A stretch of DNA of 35,016 nucleotides from Methylobacterium goesingense (GTDB lineage Bacteria; Pseudomonadota; Alphaproteobacteria; Rhizobiales; Beijerinckiaceae). This document shows positions 24,571-32,640 of this stretch, in pieces. The stretch's first letter is position 1; each line of letters begins with the position of its first letter. The position numbers were made by a program, and so were the translations under genes. Under the pieces are notes generated by a model that worked only from the letters and a program-made list of their open reading frames with translations, did no database searches and was not told the DNA's origin. The DNA lies in NCBI RefSeq assembly GCF_022179225.1, contig NZ_BPQL01000082.1, positions 1-35,016 on the forward strand, written 5' to 3'.

Positions 24571-26553
24571 ATGGGCGTTTCGCGCTCCGCTGCCGTCGCG
24601 CTGTCCGCCCTGCTCGCGGGTGCCTCGGCGCAGGCCCAGACGCCCGACGCGGCTCCGGTTCCGCAGGTGCTCCGCAATGCGGCGGCCGATCCCGGCGCGA
24701 TCCCGGCCGAGACGAAGGCGCCGGCCGCGTCTCCGGAAAGCCAGGGACCTGCCGCCATGCCGGCGACACCCGCTGCGCCCGAACCGGCTGCCCCTCCCCC
24801 GGCGGCCGAGGCGCCCGCGCCGCCGCCGTTGCCGAGCGACCCCCAATCGGCGGCCGTCGCCCAACGTCTCGCGGACCCGTCGCCCATCCTGGCACGCCTG
24901 ACGACGAAGGAGCGCGAGGCGATCCAGGCCTTTTACGCGCTCGGCGCGTTCAAGCCGGTCTGGATCGTGGATGGCGCCTTCACGCCGGCGGCGAAATCGG
25001 CCGCCGCGCGCCTGGCTGCTGCGGGCGAGGACGGGCTGAGCGCTTCGGCCTATCCCGTTCCGGTGCTCGGGACCCAGGGCGCGACGGAGGCGCAGATCGC
25101 CGAAGCGGAGCTGAAGCTGTCGGCGGCCATCGTCCTCTATGCCCGTGACGCGCGGGGCGGCCGACTGAATCTCGCGAGCATCGCCAAACTCATCACCCCG
25201 ACCCTCGACATCCCGGCTCCCGATGCCGTCCTCGGCCGCATCGCTTCCGCGGGGCCCTCGGCCGGTGCTCTCCTGCAGGGCTACAATCCGAGCCAGGCGG
25301 GCTACCTCGCGCTCAAGTCCCGCCTCGCCGCGTTGCGAGTCCACAACCACGCCCCGGGTGCTCCGAGCGTGCAATTGCCCCCGGGCCCGGTGCTGAAGCT
25401 CGGCATGACGGATTCGCGCGTGCCGATGCTTCGCGCACGCTTCGGCCTGGAGACCCGCACCGCCGGAACCCTGGATGCCGGTCCGGGCAACCCGGAGACC
25501 TACGATGCCGGCGTTGCGGCGGCCGTGACGAGCTTCCAGCGTGGACGCGGACTGCCCGCCACCGGCACGCTGACGGCCCAGACCGTCGCGGCCCTGGGCC
25601 GGCCCGACACGGCGACGCGCACGGACGAGGGTGAGGCCGCCCTCCTGGTGAACATGGAGCGCTGGCGTTGGCTGCCCTCCGACCTCGGTCGGGACTATGT
25701 CCTCGTCAACGTGCCGGAGTTCCGAATCCGCGTGGTCCGCGACGGGCGGCAGCGCGACGAGGCGCGGGTCATCGTCGGTAAGGTCGAATCGCCGACACCG
25801 ATCTTCTCCGGGATGATGGAGTACGCCGTCGTCAATCCGTCCTGGAACGTGCCGCCCTCGATCCTGAAGAACGAGTTCCTGCCTGGGCTCGCCCGTGATC
25901 CAAACTACGCGGCCCGGCGCGGCTACGAGGTCGTCTACCGTAACGGCAACGTCTCGGTGCGCCAGCCCCCGGGCGAGCGCAATGCGCTGGGCTTCATCAA
26001 GTTCATGTTCCCGAACAACCACGCAGTCTACCTGCACGACACGCCGAACCGCACCCTCTTCGGCGCCTCGCAGCGGGCGCTCAGCCACGGCTGCGTGCGC
26101 GTGGAGGACCCCTTCCGCTTCGCCGACGCGGTGCTGCCGGAAGCCTGGTCCAGCGAGCGGCTGAAGAAGCTGATCGGAAAGGGCGAGCGCCAGATCCGCT
26201 TGTCCGAGAAGCTGCCGGTGCACCTCGCCTACTTCACGACTTCGGTGGACGAGACCGGCATCGTGCGCACCGCGCCCGATCTCTACGGCTACGATGCGCG
26301 GATGAAGATCGCCCTCGGCCTCAGCCCGGGCAGCCTCCTCGTCGCCAAGGCCCCCGCTGCGAAGGCGACCGCGAAGGTCAAGCCGGCCACGTCGCCGAAA
26401 CCCGTTGCGGAGACGCGCCCGCGGCCCGTGCGGGAGGCGCATTCGGACGCGGGGCCGGCCCCCCGGAATGCGGCGCCGCGACCGCCGGCCGATTTTGGTG
26501 AGCCCGACCTCTGGACGCCGCGCCCGGCCCGCACGTCGAGCGGGTGGTGGTAG
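24571..26553 (+). CDS. L,D-transpeptidase (YcbB/LdtD type) with peptidoglycan-binding domain
   Basis: 660 residues. A signal peptide (about 1-23, ending AQAQ) is followed by a Pro/Ala-rich spacer, a helical domain (about 95-270), a PG_binding_1 repeat (about 275-345, ending TGTLTAQTVAAL) and a YkuD catalytic domain (about 366-530). The active-site motif is SHGCVRVEDP with His506 and Cys508. Such periplasmic enzymes form meso-DAP 3-3 crosslinks in peptidoglycan; the large YcbB layout matches E. coli LdtD. The C-terminal 110 residues are Lys/Pro/Arg-rich and not conserved. AAGGAG nine bases before ATG 24571 fixes the start although the frame is open far upstream. The GTG-started DUF882 gene follows 278 bases later. 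Confidence 0.93.
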   Translation: MGVSRSAAVALSALLAGASAQAQTPDAAPVPQVLRNAAADPGAIPAETKAPAASPESQGPAAMPATPAAPEPAAPPPAAEAPAPPPLPSDPQSAAVAQRLADPSPILARLTTKEREAIQAFYALGAFKPVWIVDGAFTPAAKSAAARLAAAGEDGLSASAYPVPVLGTQGATEAQIAEAELKLSAAIVLYARDARGGRLNLASIAKLITPTLDIPAPDAVLGRIASAGPSAGALLQGYNPSQAGYLALKSRLAALRVHNHAPGAPSVQLPPGPVLKLGMTDSRVPMLRARFGLETRTAGTLDAGPGNPETYDAGVAAAVTSFQRGRGLPATGTLTAQTVAALGRPDTATRTDEGEAALLVNMERWRWLPSDLGRDYVLVNVPEFRIRVVRDGRQRDEARVIVGKVESPTPIFSGMMEYAVVNPSWNVPPSILKNEFLPGLARDPNYAARRGYEVVYRNGNVSVRQPPGERNALGFIKFMFPNNHAVYLHDTPNRTLFGASQRALSHGCVRVEDPFRFADAVLPEAWSSERLKKLIGKGERQIRLSEKLPVHLAYFTTSVDETGIVRTAPDLYGYDARMKIALGLSPGSLLVAKAPAAKATAKVKPATSPKPVAETRPRPVREAHSDAGPAPRNAAPRPPADFGEPDLWTPRPARTSSGWW

Positions 26554-26745
26554 GGCAAGCGCCCTTCGCCACGGTCTCGCCATGGTCCGCACGTGTGCCA
26601 GATCTTCGCGTCGCGCACCGGTTGTCCGAAGAGCGGCGGTCGCGACGTGGAGGCACTCCACGTGCGCCCGCGCACCCGGGGCACGTTTTTGCCACGGTTG
26701 AGACCTAACCGTTAAGCCTTCGATCGGCGAAGCGCCGAGGAGCCG

Positions 26746-26762
26746 GTAAACCGATCGTTTAC
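26746..26762. repeat. Short inverted repeat upstream of the DUF882 gene
   Basis: GTAAAC (26746-26751) and GTTTAC (26757-26762) flank CGATC in an otherwise GC-rich spacer (26554-26831). A second, looser pair, CGGTT (26695-26699) and AACCG (26707-26711), lies just upstream. Position suits an operator 70-135 bases before the GTG start. No regulator is identified. Confidence 0.35.
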
Positions 26763-26831
26763 GGTTTTCGGCAACCTTGCGTTCACCACGATTCGCGCTC
26801 CGCGCGCGGTCTGGCAGGGGGTGAGACCACG

Positions 26832-28337
26832 GTGCTGAAGCGTCTGCGAGCAAGGGTCTCGGACTCCCTGCATTCCAAGCCTCTCCGGCGCTTCGCCGTC
26901 GTCGTCTCGGGCATCGGCCTCGCGCTCCTGGGCGGGACGCGCGGCACGCAGGATGCCGTGGCCAACGGCGACACCCGAACCCTCTCGATCTTTCACAGCC
27001 ACACCAAGGAAAGCCTCACCGTCACGTTCAAGCGGGACGGGCGCTACGATCGCGCGGCCCTGGAGCAGCTGAACTGGCTTCTGCGCGACTGGCGCGTCGA
27101 CGAGCCGACCAAGATGGACCCGCGCCTGTTCGATACGGTCTGGGAGGCCTATCGCTCCGTGGGTTCGCAGGAGCCGATCACCGTCGTCTCGGCCTACCGC
27201 TCGCCCGGCACCAACGCGATGCTGCGCCGGCGCTCGCGCATGGTGGCCGAGTACAGCCAGCACATGCTCGGCAAGGCGATGGACTTTTACCTGCCCGACG
27301 TTTCGATCGACCAGATCCGGGCCGTGGGCATGCGGATGCAACGCGGCGGCGTAGGCTGGTACCCGCGCTCGGGGTCCCCCTTCGTGCACCTTGACGTCGG
27401 CTCGGTACGCTCCTGGCCCCGCATGACGCACGACCAGCTCGCCCGGCTGTTCCCGGATGGGAAGACCGTGCACCTGCCGAGCGATAACCGCCCCCTGCCC
27501 GGTTATGAGCAGGCCCGCGCCGAGATCCTGTCGCGCGGTGGCACGGTGCTGGGTGTGACGGAAGTCGCGCAGATGGACGAGGATGAAGGCCCGAGCATCA
27601 AGGGCTTCTTCGCCAGCTTGTTCGGCGGCGGCTCCGCCCGTGAGGCGGCCCCGCCCCTGGCCGTCGCGGCGAAGGCCCCGGCGCGGGGCCGGAGCAAGCC
27701 GGCCCCGATCGTGGTCGCCAGCGCCGATACCGAGGATCAGGCCGGCACGCGGACGGCCCTCGCCTACGCCGCTCCCGCCGCCGACGAGACGCTCAAGACG
27801 GCCCTCCTGCAGCGCGAGACCCGCGACGCCCAGAGCCTGCTCACCGCCGAGGCTCCAGCGGCCATGGCGCCGGCTGCCGCCGTCGCCCTTCCGCTCCCGC
27901 CGCGTCGTCCCGCCGAGTTCGCGGCGGTGGCCGCAGCCCTGACGATGCCTCTGCCCCCGCAGCGCCCGGCGGTTCAGGTCGCCGGCCTCGGCAGCGCCGG
28001 AATGGCCAACCTGTCGAGTACTTCTTCGCCGGTCACCCCCGCCGCGAGCCTCCCCACCCCGAGTCGTTCCTCGGCCCCCCTCGTGCCGGCCAACGCCGAT
28101 TCGCGGACCCAGCTGCGCGCGCTGTTCGCCGCGGCAGCAGCGGACGCGGCGCCTGCGAGCCGCGCCGCCCCGGTCAAGCTTGCGAATGCTAAGGCCAAGC
28201 TCGACGGCGGCCCCGCCGCGATCGCGGTTCCGACCAGCGGCGTCGTCTCGCGCTTCTCGCCCCGTAGTCCCGGGGACGAGCTCACGGCCGCGCGCTTCAC
28301 CGGCTCCGCCACGCGCGGTGTCGCCTCCGCGCGCTGA
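26832..28337 (+). CDS. DUF882 (YcbK-like) M15-family peptidase with long Ala/Pro tail
   Basis: 501 residues. After a Tat/Sec-like N-terminus (RRFAVVVSGIGLALLG, about 19-34), the DUF882 domain (about 45-215) shows the M15 metallopeptidase zinc site: His144 and Asp151 in SQHMLGKAMDFYLPD and His186 in FVHLDVG. Relatives (E. coli YcbK/MepK) cleave 3-3 peptidoglycan crosslinks made by L,D-transpeptidases, and an L,D-transpeptidase is encoded just upstream. Residues 230-501 are a low-complexity Ala/Pro/Ser tail containing repeated PLPPRRPAE and PLPPQRPAV units. The GTG start is preceded by a purine-rich AGGGGGTGAG. Enzyme family is well supported; the tail's role is unknown. Confidence 0.88.
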   Translation: MLKRLRARVSDSLHSKPLRRFAVVVSGIGLALLGGTRGTQDAVANGDTRTLSIFHSHTKESLTVTFKRDGRYDRAALEQLNWLLRDWRVDEPTKMDPRLFDTVWEAYRSVGSQEPITVVSAYRSPGTNAMLRRRSRMVAEYSQHMLGKAMDFYLPDVSIDQIRAVGMRMQRGGVGWYPRSGSPFVHLDVGSVRSWPRMTHDQLARLFPDGKTVHLPSDNRPLPGYEQARAEILSRGGTVLGVTEVAQMDEDEGPSIKGFFASLFGGGSAREAAPPLAVAAKAPARGRSKPAPIVVASADTEDQAGTRTALAYAAPAADETLKTALLQRETRDAQSLLTAEAPAAMAPAAAVALPLPPRRPAEFAAVAAALTMPLPPQRPAVQVAGLGSAGMANLSSTSSPVTPAASLPTPSRSSAPLVPANADSRTQLRALFAAAAADAAPASRAAPVKLANAKAKLDGGPAAIAVPTSGVVSRFSPRSPGDELTAARFTGSATRGVASAR

Positions 28338-28820
28338 GCCAACCCCAAATCCGGATCGTCGCGCGCACCGTTCGGTGGCGATAAAGCCCGCGCTCACATG
28401 GGAGCCGGGCGGGCGGTATCGCGGAACTTCGGCCAGTTGCCGCCTCGCGTCCATGCACGATGCGAAAGCGCTGGTGTCGCCCCTCGTCGATGTCGCCGAT
28501 TCACTGCCGATGGGTCGGCGTCATACGACCAGCTATCGCTTCGTGCCCGAGCCCCCATTCCCGGGAGCCGCCGCGATTATGATGCCATCGACCAGAACGG
28601 GTGCCACAACCCGAAATATTGAGTTTACGAACGCCTTTTCTTGAAAAAGAGGGGTGGTTTCAAGATTTTCATTGATGTGGGATAGGGGCGGCATCCCCCG
28701 TATGGAGTAAGACACGACCAGTCCTGTCCATCAGAACATCGACCCGCTGGCGTTCGGGATCCCGGGGATTCCCGAGCGCGTCGTCGGCTCGGTCGGTGCC
28801 GCGAAGGGAGGCGGTTCGCG
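28338..28820. other. 483-base gap with no convincing gene
   Basis: Between the DUF882 gene and the small membrane protein gene. It contains an AT-rich pocket (about 28610-28680) with the 8-bp repeat TCTTGAAA/TTTCAAGA, and a partly palindromic TCGGGATCCCGGGGATTCCCGA (28754-28775). Frames at 28453-28644 (+) and 28533-28715 (-) lack a ribosome-binding site and recognisable features. A promoter for the small gene should lie here, but no good boxes were seen. Confidence 0.5.
28639..28665. repeat. 8-bp inverted repeat in an AT-rich pocket
   Basis: TCTTGAAA (28639-28646) and TTTCAAGA (28658-28665) with an 11-base spacer. The local base composition is clearly less GC-rich than the rest. It is about 155 bases upstream of the small membrane protein start and could be an operator or a weak terminator. 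Confidence 0.45.
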
Positions 28821-28979
28821 ATGTTTGCCTTAAGCTTGACGTGCCTCGTCTCAGGCCTCGGCCTCGCTGCTGTTTCGCGAAACTATCCGCATCACAGCGT
28901 GGCCCTCGAACGGGCTTGTGGCACCCTGCTGATCGCGGGGCTCGGCTTGCTCGGCTTCGGCCTCCGGTTGTTCCGATAG
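28821..28979 (+). CDS. Small membrane protein, 52 residues
   Basis: ATG 28821 is preceded by a strong ribosome-binding site (AAGGGAGG, nine bases upstream). The 52 residues form two hydrophobic segments (about 2-18 and 33-49) joined by a short polar loop (SRNYPHHSVALERA). The second segment is glycine-rich (GTLLIAGLGLLGFGL), suited to tight helix packing, and the chain ends in RLFR. No family is recognised. It converges on gapR, 46 bases away. The strong ribosome-binding site and the two-helix pattern argue for a real gene; conservation is untested. Confidence 0.6.
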   Translation: MFALSLTCLVSGLGLAAVSRNYPHHSVALERACGTLLIAGLGLLGFGLRLFR

Positions 28980-29025
28980 GCAGCTGCAGGCTGGTGTCGC
29001 CGGGGGCTTTCGCCCGGAGGCCGGG

Positions 29026-29292
29026 TCAGACCATTCCAAGGGCCTGCATGTAGAGTTCGAGGATCGCCTCTTCCTCCTGGCGCTCGGCGTGGTCCTTCTT
29101 GCGAAGAGAGATGATCTTGCGCAGGGCCTTGGTGTCGAAGCCGGTGCCCTTGGCCTCGGCGTAGACGTCCTTGATATCGGAGGCGAGGCCCGCCTTCTCC
29201 TCCTCGAGACGCTCGATGCGCTCGATGAAGCTTTTCAGCTGGTCGGCCGCGACGGAGGAGGCGTCGACGGCGGGTGCGGCGGATGCGGCCAT
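29026..29292 (-). CDS. gapR: Nucleoid-associated protein GapR (DUF2312/UPF0335)
   Basis: 88 residues, as in Caulobacter GapR (89). Residues 20-88 carry the family pattern: [19 protein letters not shown], then [20 protein letters not shown] and [18 protein letters not shown]. GapR proteins bind overtwisted, AT-rich DNA ahead of replication forks and polymerases and stimulate topoisomerases. The first helix is a predicted coiled coil. The gene is on the same strand as the DUF1244 gene (84-base gap) and the N-formylglutamate amidohydrolase-like gene, probably one transcription unit. The assignment is strong; an own promoter in the 84-base gap is possible but was not seen. Confidence 0.95.
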   Translation of the reverse strand: MAASAAPAVDASSVAADQLKSFIERIERLEEEKAGLASDIKDVYAEAKGTGFDTKALRKIISLRKKDHAERQEEEAILELYMQALGMV

Positions 29293-29376
29293 GGTCGTCT
29301 CAAATCCCTGAATGCGCGGCGCAGCGTTCGCAGGGCGCCGGAACCGCCTCGTTAAGCCGTCAAGCTTACCGGGACC

Positions 29377-29685
29377 TTAGTGCGGCTCTGCCGCGGCCTT
29401 GGCGAAGGCCGCCTGTTGCTCGGGCGTCGCATCCGACTGGTGGAGGCGCTTCCAATCGGAATACGGCATGCCGTAGACCGCCTCGCGACTGTCGTCCTTG
29501 CTCATGGGGAGCTGCCGCTCGTCCGCCGCGTCCTTGAGCCAGTTCGACAGGCAGTTGCGGCAGAAGCCGGCCATGTTCATCAGGTCGATGTTCTGGACGT
29601 CGGTGCGGTTCTGCAGGTGCGCGACGAGGCGGCGGAACACGGCGGCTTCCAGCTCCGTGCGGGTGGCGGCATCGATCTCGGTCAT
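29377..29685 (-). CDS. DUF1244 protein
   Basis: 102 residues of unknown biochemical role, from a family widespread in alpha- and gammaproteobacteria. The core is recognisable: VFRRLVAHLQ, VQNIDLMNMAGFCRNCLSNW and the MPYSDWK region. Two cysteines in FCRNC are conserved in the family and could bind metal or be redox-active. ATG 29685 is preferred over an upstream start because GAGGAGA lies about seven bases before it. It sits between an amidohydrolase-like gene and gapR on the - strand. Confidence 0.88.
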   Translation of the reverse strand: MTEIDAATRTELEAAVFRRLVAHLQNRTDVQNIDLMNMAGFCRNCLSNWLKDAADERQLPMSKDDSREAVYGMPYSDWKRLHQSDATPEQQAAFAKAAAEPH

Positions 29686-29736
29686 GGGGCTGTCTCCTCG
29701 AATTTCCCTCACAGGTCGGCGCGCCGGAGCGCTCCG

Positions 29737-30483
29737 TCAAGCGCGCAGGGGCAGGATCGGTGCGAGGAGGCGGGCGAAGCGCTCGGCCCATTCCGTCTGG
29801 CCGGCATCCGCGACGATGAGATCCTGACGGATCTCCACAAGGGCGTTCGGCAGGCCGCGCGCGCTGGCGTGCCGGTCGATGGTGTCGCCCGGCAACCCGC
29901 CGCCATAGGGCTCGTTGTCGCCCACGGTAAGCCCGGCCGGGTCGGCGCGCAGGCCGGCGATCAGCGGCGCGCTCATACGGTCGTCACGATCCCACAGGAT
30001 GCCGACCTCCCAGGGACGCGGCACGCCGCGCCAATAGGGCGTGAAACTGTGCATGGTGACGATGGCAGGGCTTACGCCGGTGGTCTCGGCCTGCGCGATC
30101 CCGGCTTCGATCGCCGCGTCGAAGGGCTCGTAGAAGCGCCGGATGCGCTCGGCCTTGCCGGTTTCGTCGATGCGGGCGTTGCCCGGGACCACCGCCCCGT
30201 CGGAGAGGCGCATCACCAGTGTCGGATCGGCCCGGCCCCGGTTCGGATCGATGATCAGCCGCGAGAACCGGGTCAGGATCGCGGGCACGCCCAGCAGGGC
30301 CGCGAGGCGGCGCGTCACGCCGGCCGCGCCGATGTCGTAGGCGATGTGGCGGGCGAACTCGTGCTCGGGAACGCCGAGCTGAGCCAGATCCTCCGGCACA
30401 TGGTTCGAGGCGTGGTCGCAGATCAGGAGCAGGCCGCGGCCGGGATCGCCGGATATCGTCTCGACGGAATGCGGTGGGTGCAT
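29737..30483 (-). CDS. N-formylglutamate amidohydrolase family protein
   Basis: 248 residues. The family hydrolyses N-formyl-glutamate (HutG type) or related N-formyl/acyl compounds. Seen: LLICDHASNHVPE near the N-terminus, DIGAAGVTRRLA, the DPNRG stretch, the MHSFTPYW motif and ALVEIRQDLI. It is the short form found beside DUF1244 genes in alphaproteobacteria and not in a histidine-degradation cluster, so its substrate may differ from formylglutamate. The start at 30483 is chosen as the family-like N-terminus; an ATG 12 codons upstream is possible. It is divergent from the glycerate kinase gene. Confidence 0.87.
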   Translation of the reverse strand: MHPPHSVETISGDPGRGLLLICDHASNHVPEDLAQLGVPEHEFARHIAYDIGAAGVTRRLAALLGVPAILTRFSRLIIDPNRGRADPTLVMRLSDGAVVPGNARIDETGKAERIRRFYEPFDAAIEAGIAQAETTGVSPAIVTMHSFTPYWRGVPRPWEVGILWDRDDRMSAPLIAGLRADPAGLTVGDNEPYGGGLPGDTIDRHASARGLPNALVEIRQDLIVADAGQTEWAERFARLLAPILPLRA

Positions 30484-30709
30484 GGGGTCTCGTGGCGTCC
30501 GGTTCGGCGAGGGCGGCATGCAAGGCCTCGGCCGCGTCGACGGGGATCAACCGGCAACGCATGCTTGCCGAGGCGGCGAGCGTCGGGCACAGCACGTATC
30601 GCGGATCGCGCCGCGACGGCAACAATCCGGCGTCCAGCCGGGGGCACAACAATCCGGAGGAGAACCACCGGGCCGCCTTTGCGATCGACAACCGGAATAC
30701 GGAAACGCC
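30484..30709. promoter_or_regulatory. Divergent control region with 11-bp direct repeats
   Basis: 226 bases between the amidohydrolase-like gene and the glycerate kinase gene. CAACAATCCGG occurs twice on the + strand (30620-30630 and 30647-30657), 27 bases start to start, ending 53 bases before the kinase ATG. Such same-face spacing suits a dimeric regulator. No promoter boxes were clear. Confidence 0.4.
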
Positions 30710-32026
30710 ATGACCGAATTCGCCTCGACCGAAGCCGCCTCGACCGAAACCGCTCGCGCCCTGCTCCTGCATTGCCTCGACGAGGCCATCGCGGCCGCGC
30801 ACCCAGCACGCTGTCTGGTGCCCCACCTACCCGCGCCGGGTCAGGGACGTCTCATCATCCTGGGCGCCGGCAAGGCCGGGGGCAGCATGGCGGCGGTGGC
30901 GAGCCGCTTCTACCGCGAGGAGCACGGCGTTGATCCGAACCGGATCGTCGGCCTCGCGGTCGCCCGCCACGGTTACGGCGAGGAGGCGCCGATGATCCGC
31001 ATGGTCGAGGCCGGGCATCCGGTACCGGACCAGGCCGGCATCGACGCCACCATCGACGCTCTGAAGATCGCCGCCGATGCCGGGCCGGAGGACGACGTCC
31101 TGGTGCTGCTCTCCGGCGGCGGCTCGGCCAACTGGATCGCTCCGGCGGGCGACCTCACCCTCATCGAGAAGCAATCGATCACCAAGGCGCTGCTGCGCTC
31201 GGGCGCGCCGATCAACGAGATCAACTGCGTGCGCAAGCATCTGTCGCGCATCAAGGGCGGGCGCCTCGCCCTGATGGCACGCAACGCCCGCTCGATCCTG
31301 ACGCTGGCGATTTCCGACGTGCCGCACGACGACCCGGCGGTGATCGCCTCGGGGCCCACCGTGCCCGATCCCACAACGCTGGCCGATGCCCGCGCGATCT
31401 GCGAGCGGCGCGGTATCCCCCTGCCCGAGACCGCCAAGGCTCTCCTGAACGACCCCGCCAACGAGACCCCGAAGGCGGGCGACGCGGCCTTCGCGCGCTC
31501 CGAGTATCGCATCATCGCCCGGCCCATCGACGCCCTGGAGGCGGCGGCCGTCGCCGCCCGCGCCGCCGGCTACGAGCCGGTGATGCTGGGCCCCGATGTC
31601 GAGGGCGAAGCCCGCGAGGTCGCCGCGGAGCACGCGCGCATGGCGCACGAGATGGCGGCGGCCGGCCGAAAGGTCGCGATTATCTCCGGCGGCGAGCTTA
31701 CCGTGACGATCAAGGGCGAGGGCCATGGCGGTCCGAACCAGGAATACGCCCTGGCGCTCGCCATCGCGCTGGACGGCGCAGCCGGCATCCTCGGCATCGC
31801 CGCCGACACCGACGGCACCGATGGCGGGCGCGGCGAGGCGACCGATCCGGCTGGCGGCCTCGTCGACCCCACCACGCTTGCCCGCGCCCGCACGGCGGGT
31901 CTCGATCCGGCCGCGATGCTCGCCGACAACGATTCGACGAAGTTCTTCGCCACCATCGGCGACCTCGTTCAGCCAGGTCCGACCCGCACGAATGTCAACG
32001 ATTGCCGCATCATCCTCGTCGGTTAG
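30710..32026 (+). CDS. Glycerate 2-kinase (MOFRL family, GckA/TtuD type)
   Basis: 438 residues. It phosphorylates D-glycerate to 2-phosphoglycerate with ATP; in methylotrophs GckA does this in the serine cycle, and in rhizobia TtuD works in tartrate and hydroxypyruvate use. Seen: ILGAGKAGGSM near the N-terminus, the LSGGGSAN loop, CVRKHLSRIKGG, and the C-terminal MOFRL motifs GGELTVTIKGEGHGGPNQEY and DTDGTDG. ATG 30710 is chosen as the family-like start; the frame is open upstream without homology. The kinase is followed by DUF1036 and pyruvate kinase, so its product flows via enolase to pyruvate. Its C-terminal end overlaps the DUF1036 gene by 35 bases. Which of the two known roles applies cannot be decided here. 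Confidence 0.92.
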   Translation: MTEFASTEAASTETARALLLHCLDEAIAAAHPARCLVPHLPAPGQGRLIILGAGKAGGSMAAVASRFYREEHGVDPNRIVGLAVARHGYGEEAPMIRMVEAGHPVPDQAGIDATIDALKIAADAGPEDDVLVLLSGGGSANWIAPAGDLTLIEKQSITKALLRSGAPINEINCVRKHLSRIKGGRLALMARNARSILTLAISDVPHDDPAVIASGPTVPDPTTLADARAICERRGIPLPETAKALLNDPANETPKAGDAAFARSEYRIIARPIDALEAAAVAARAAGYEPVMLGPDVEGEAREVAAEHARMAHEMAAAGRKVAIISGGELTVTIKGEGHGGPNQEYALALAIALDGAAGILGIAADTDGTDGGRGEATDPAGGLVDPTTLARARTAGLDPAAMLADNDSTKFFATIGDLVQPGPTRTNVNDCRIILVG

Positions 32027-32489
32027 CGGCGCAGCGCTCGCGCGCGCCGGTCTCGCACCGGGCTTGCGAGCGCTCCTCGGCATCGGCCTGGGCTGCCTCG
32101 TCCTGACGGCGGGGCCGGCGCGGGCGGACCTGCGCATGTGCAACCAGACCGGCAGCAAGGTCGGCATCGCGCTCGGTTACCGTGACCCCCAGGGCTGGGT
32201 GACGGAAGGCTGGTGGGACGTGGCGCCGAAGGCCTGCGAGACGCTTCTGCGCGGCTCCCTCGTGGCGCGTTTCTACTACGTGTTCGCGGTGGACTACACG
32301 CGCGGCGGCGAGTGGAGCGGCCGCTCGCTGATGTGCACCAAGGACCGGGAATTCACGATTCGCGGGGTGGAGGACTGCCTCGCCCGCGGATTCGACCGCA
32401 ACGGCTTCTTCGAGGTCGATACCGGCGAACAGAAAACCTGGACGATCCAGCTCACCGATCCGAACCAGCCGGTGGCACCGACACCCTGA
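31992..32489 (+). CDS. Secreted DUF1036 protein
   Basis: 165 residues. An N-terminal hydrophobic stretch (about 25-43) ends in GPARA, a signal-peptide cleavage site, giving a mature form that begins DLRMCNQTGSKVGIALGY. The DUF1036 core continues with a WVTEGWWDVAP segment, YVFAVDYTRGG and FFEVDTGEQ, and has four cysteines (in MCNQT, KACET, LMCTK and EDCLA) that could form disulfides in the periplasm. Function is unknown. The ATG at 31992 lies within the end of the glycerate kinase gene in another frame, an overlap of 35 bases, so translation is probably coupled. Pyruvate kinase follows about 150 bases later. Confidence 0.88.
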   Translation: MSTIAASSSSVSGAALARAGLAPGLRALLGIGLGCLVLTAGPARADLRMCNQTGSKVGIALGYRDPQGWVTEGWWDVAPKACETLLRGSLVARFYYVFAVDYTRGGEWSGRSLMCTKDREFTIRGVEDCLARGFDRNGFFEVDTGEQKTWTIQLTDPNQPVAPTP

Positions 32490-32640
32490 GCGTCGCCGGG
32501 AGAGCCATGCGCTGCCCGCATCGACACAAGTATTGCCGCGTTGCAACATGCCCGCGGTGCGCTTGACGCACCCGTTTCCGCGGTGCTTGTGGCCCTCGCT
32601 CAACGTCGATCGCCTGAAATCGACGGGGCGATTCTTGGGG

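Noticed and set aside
26712..28454. 580-codon - strand frame opposite the DUF882 gene
   Set aside because: Low-complexity Arg/Gly/His-rich translation and no motif; the + strand has an intact zinc peptidase.
28453..28644. 63-codon + strand frame in the 483-base gap
   Set aside because: No ribosome-binding site, no recognisable domain, and codon use unlike the neighbours.
28533..28715. 60-codon - strand frame with GTG start
   Set aside because: No ribosome-binding site or motif. It overlaps the frame at 28453 and the AT-rich repeat.
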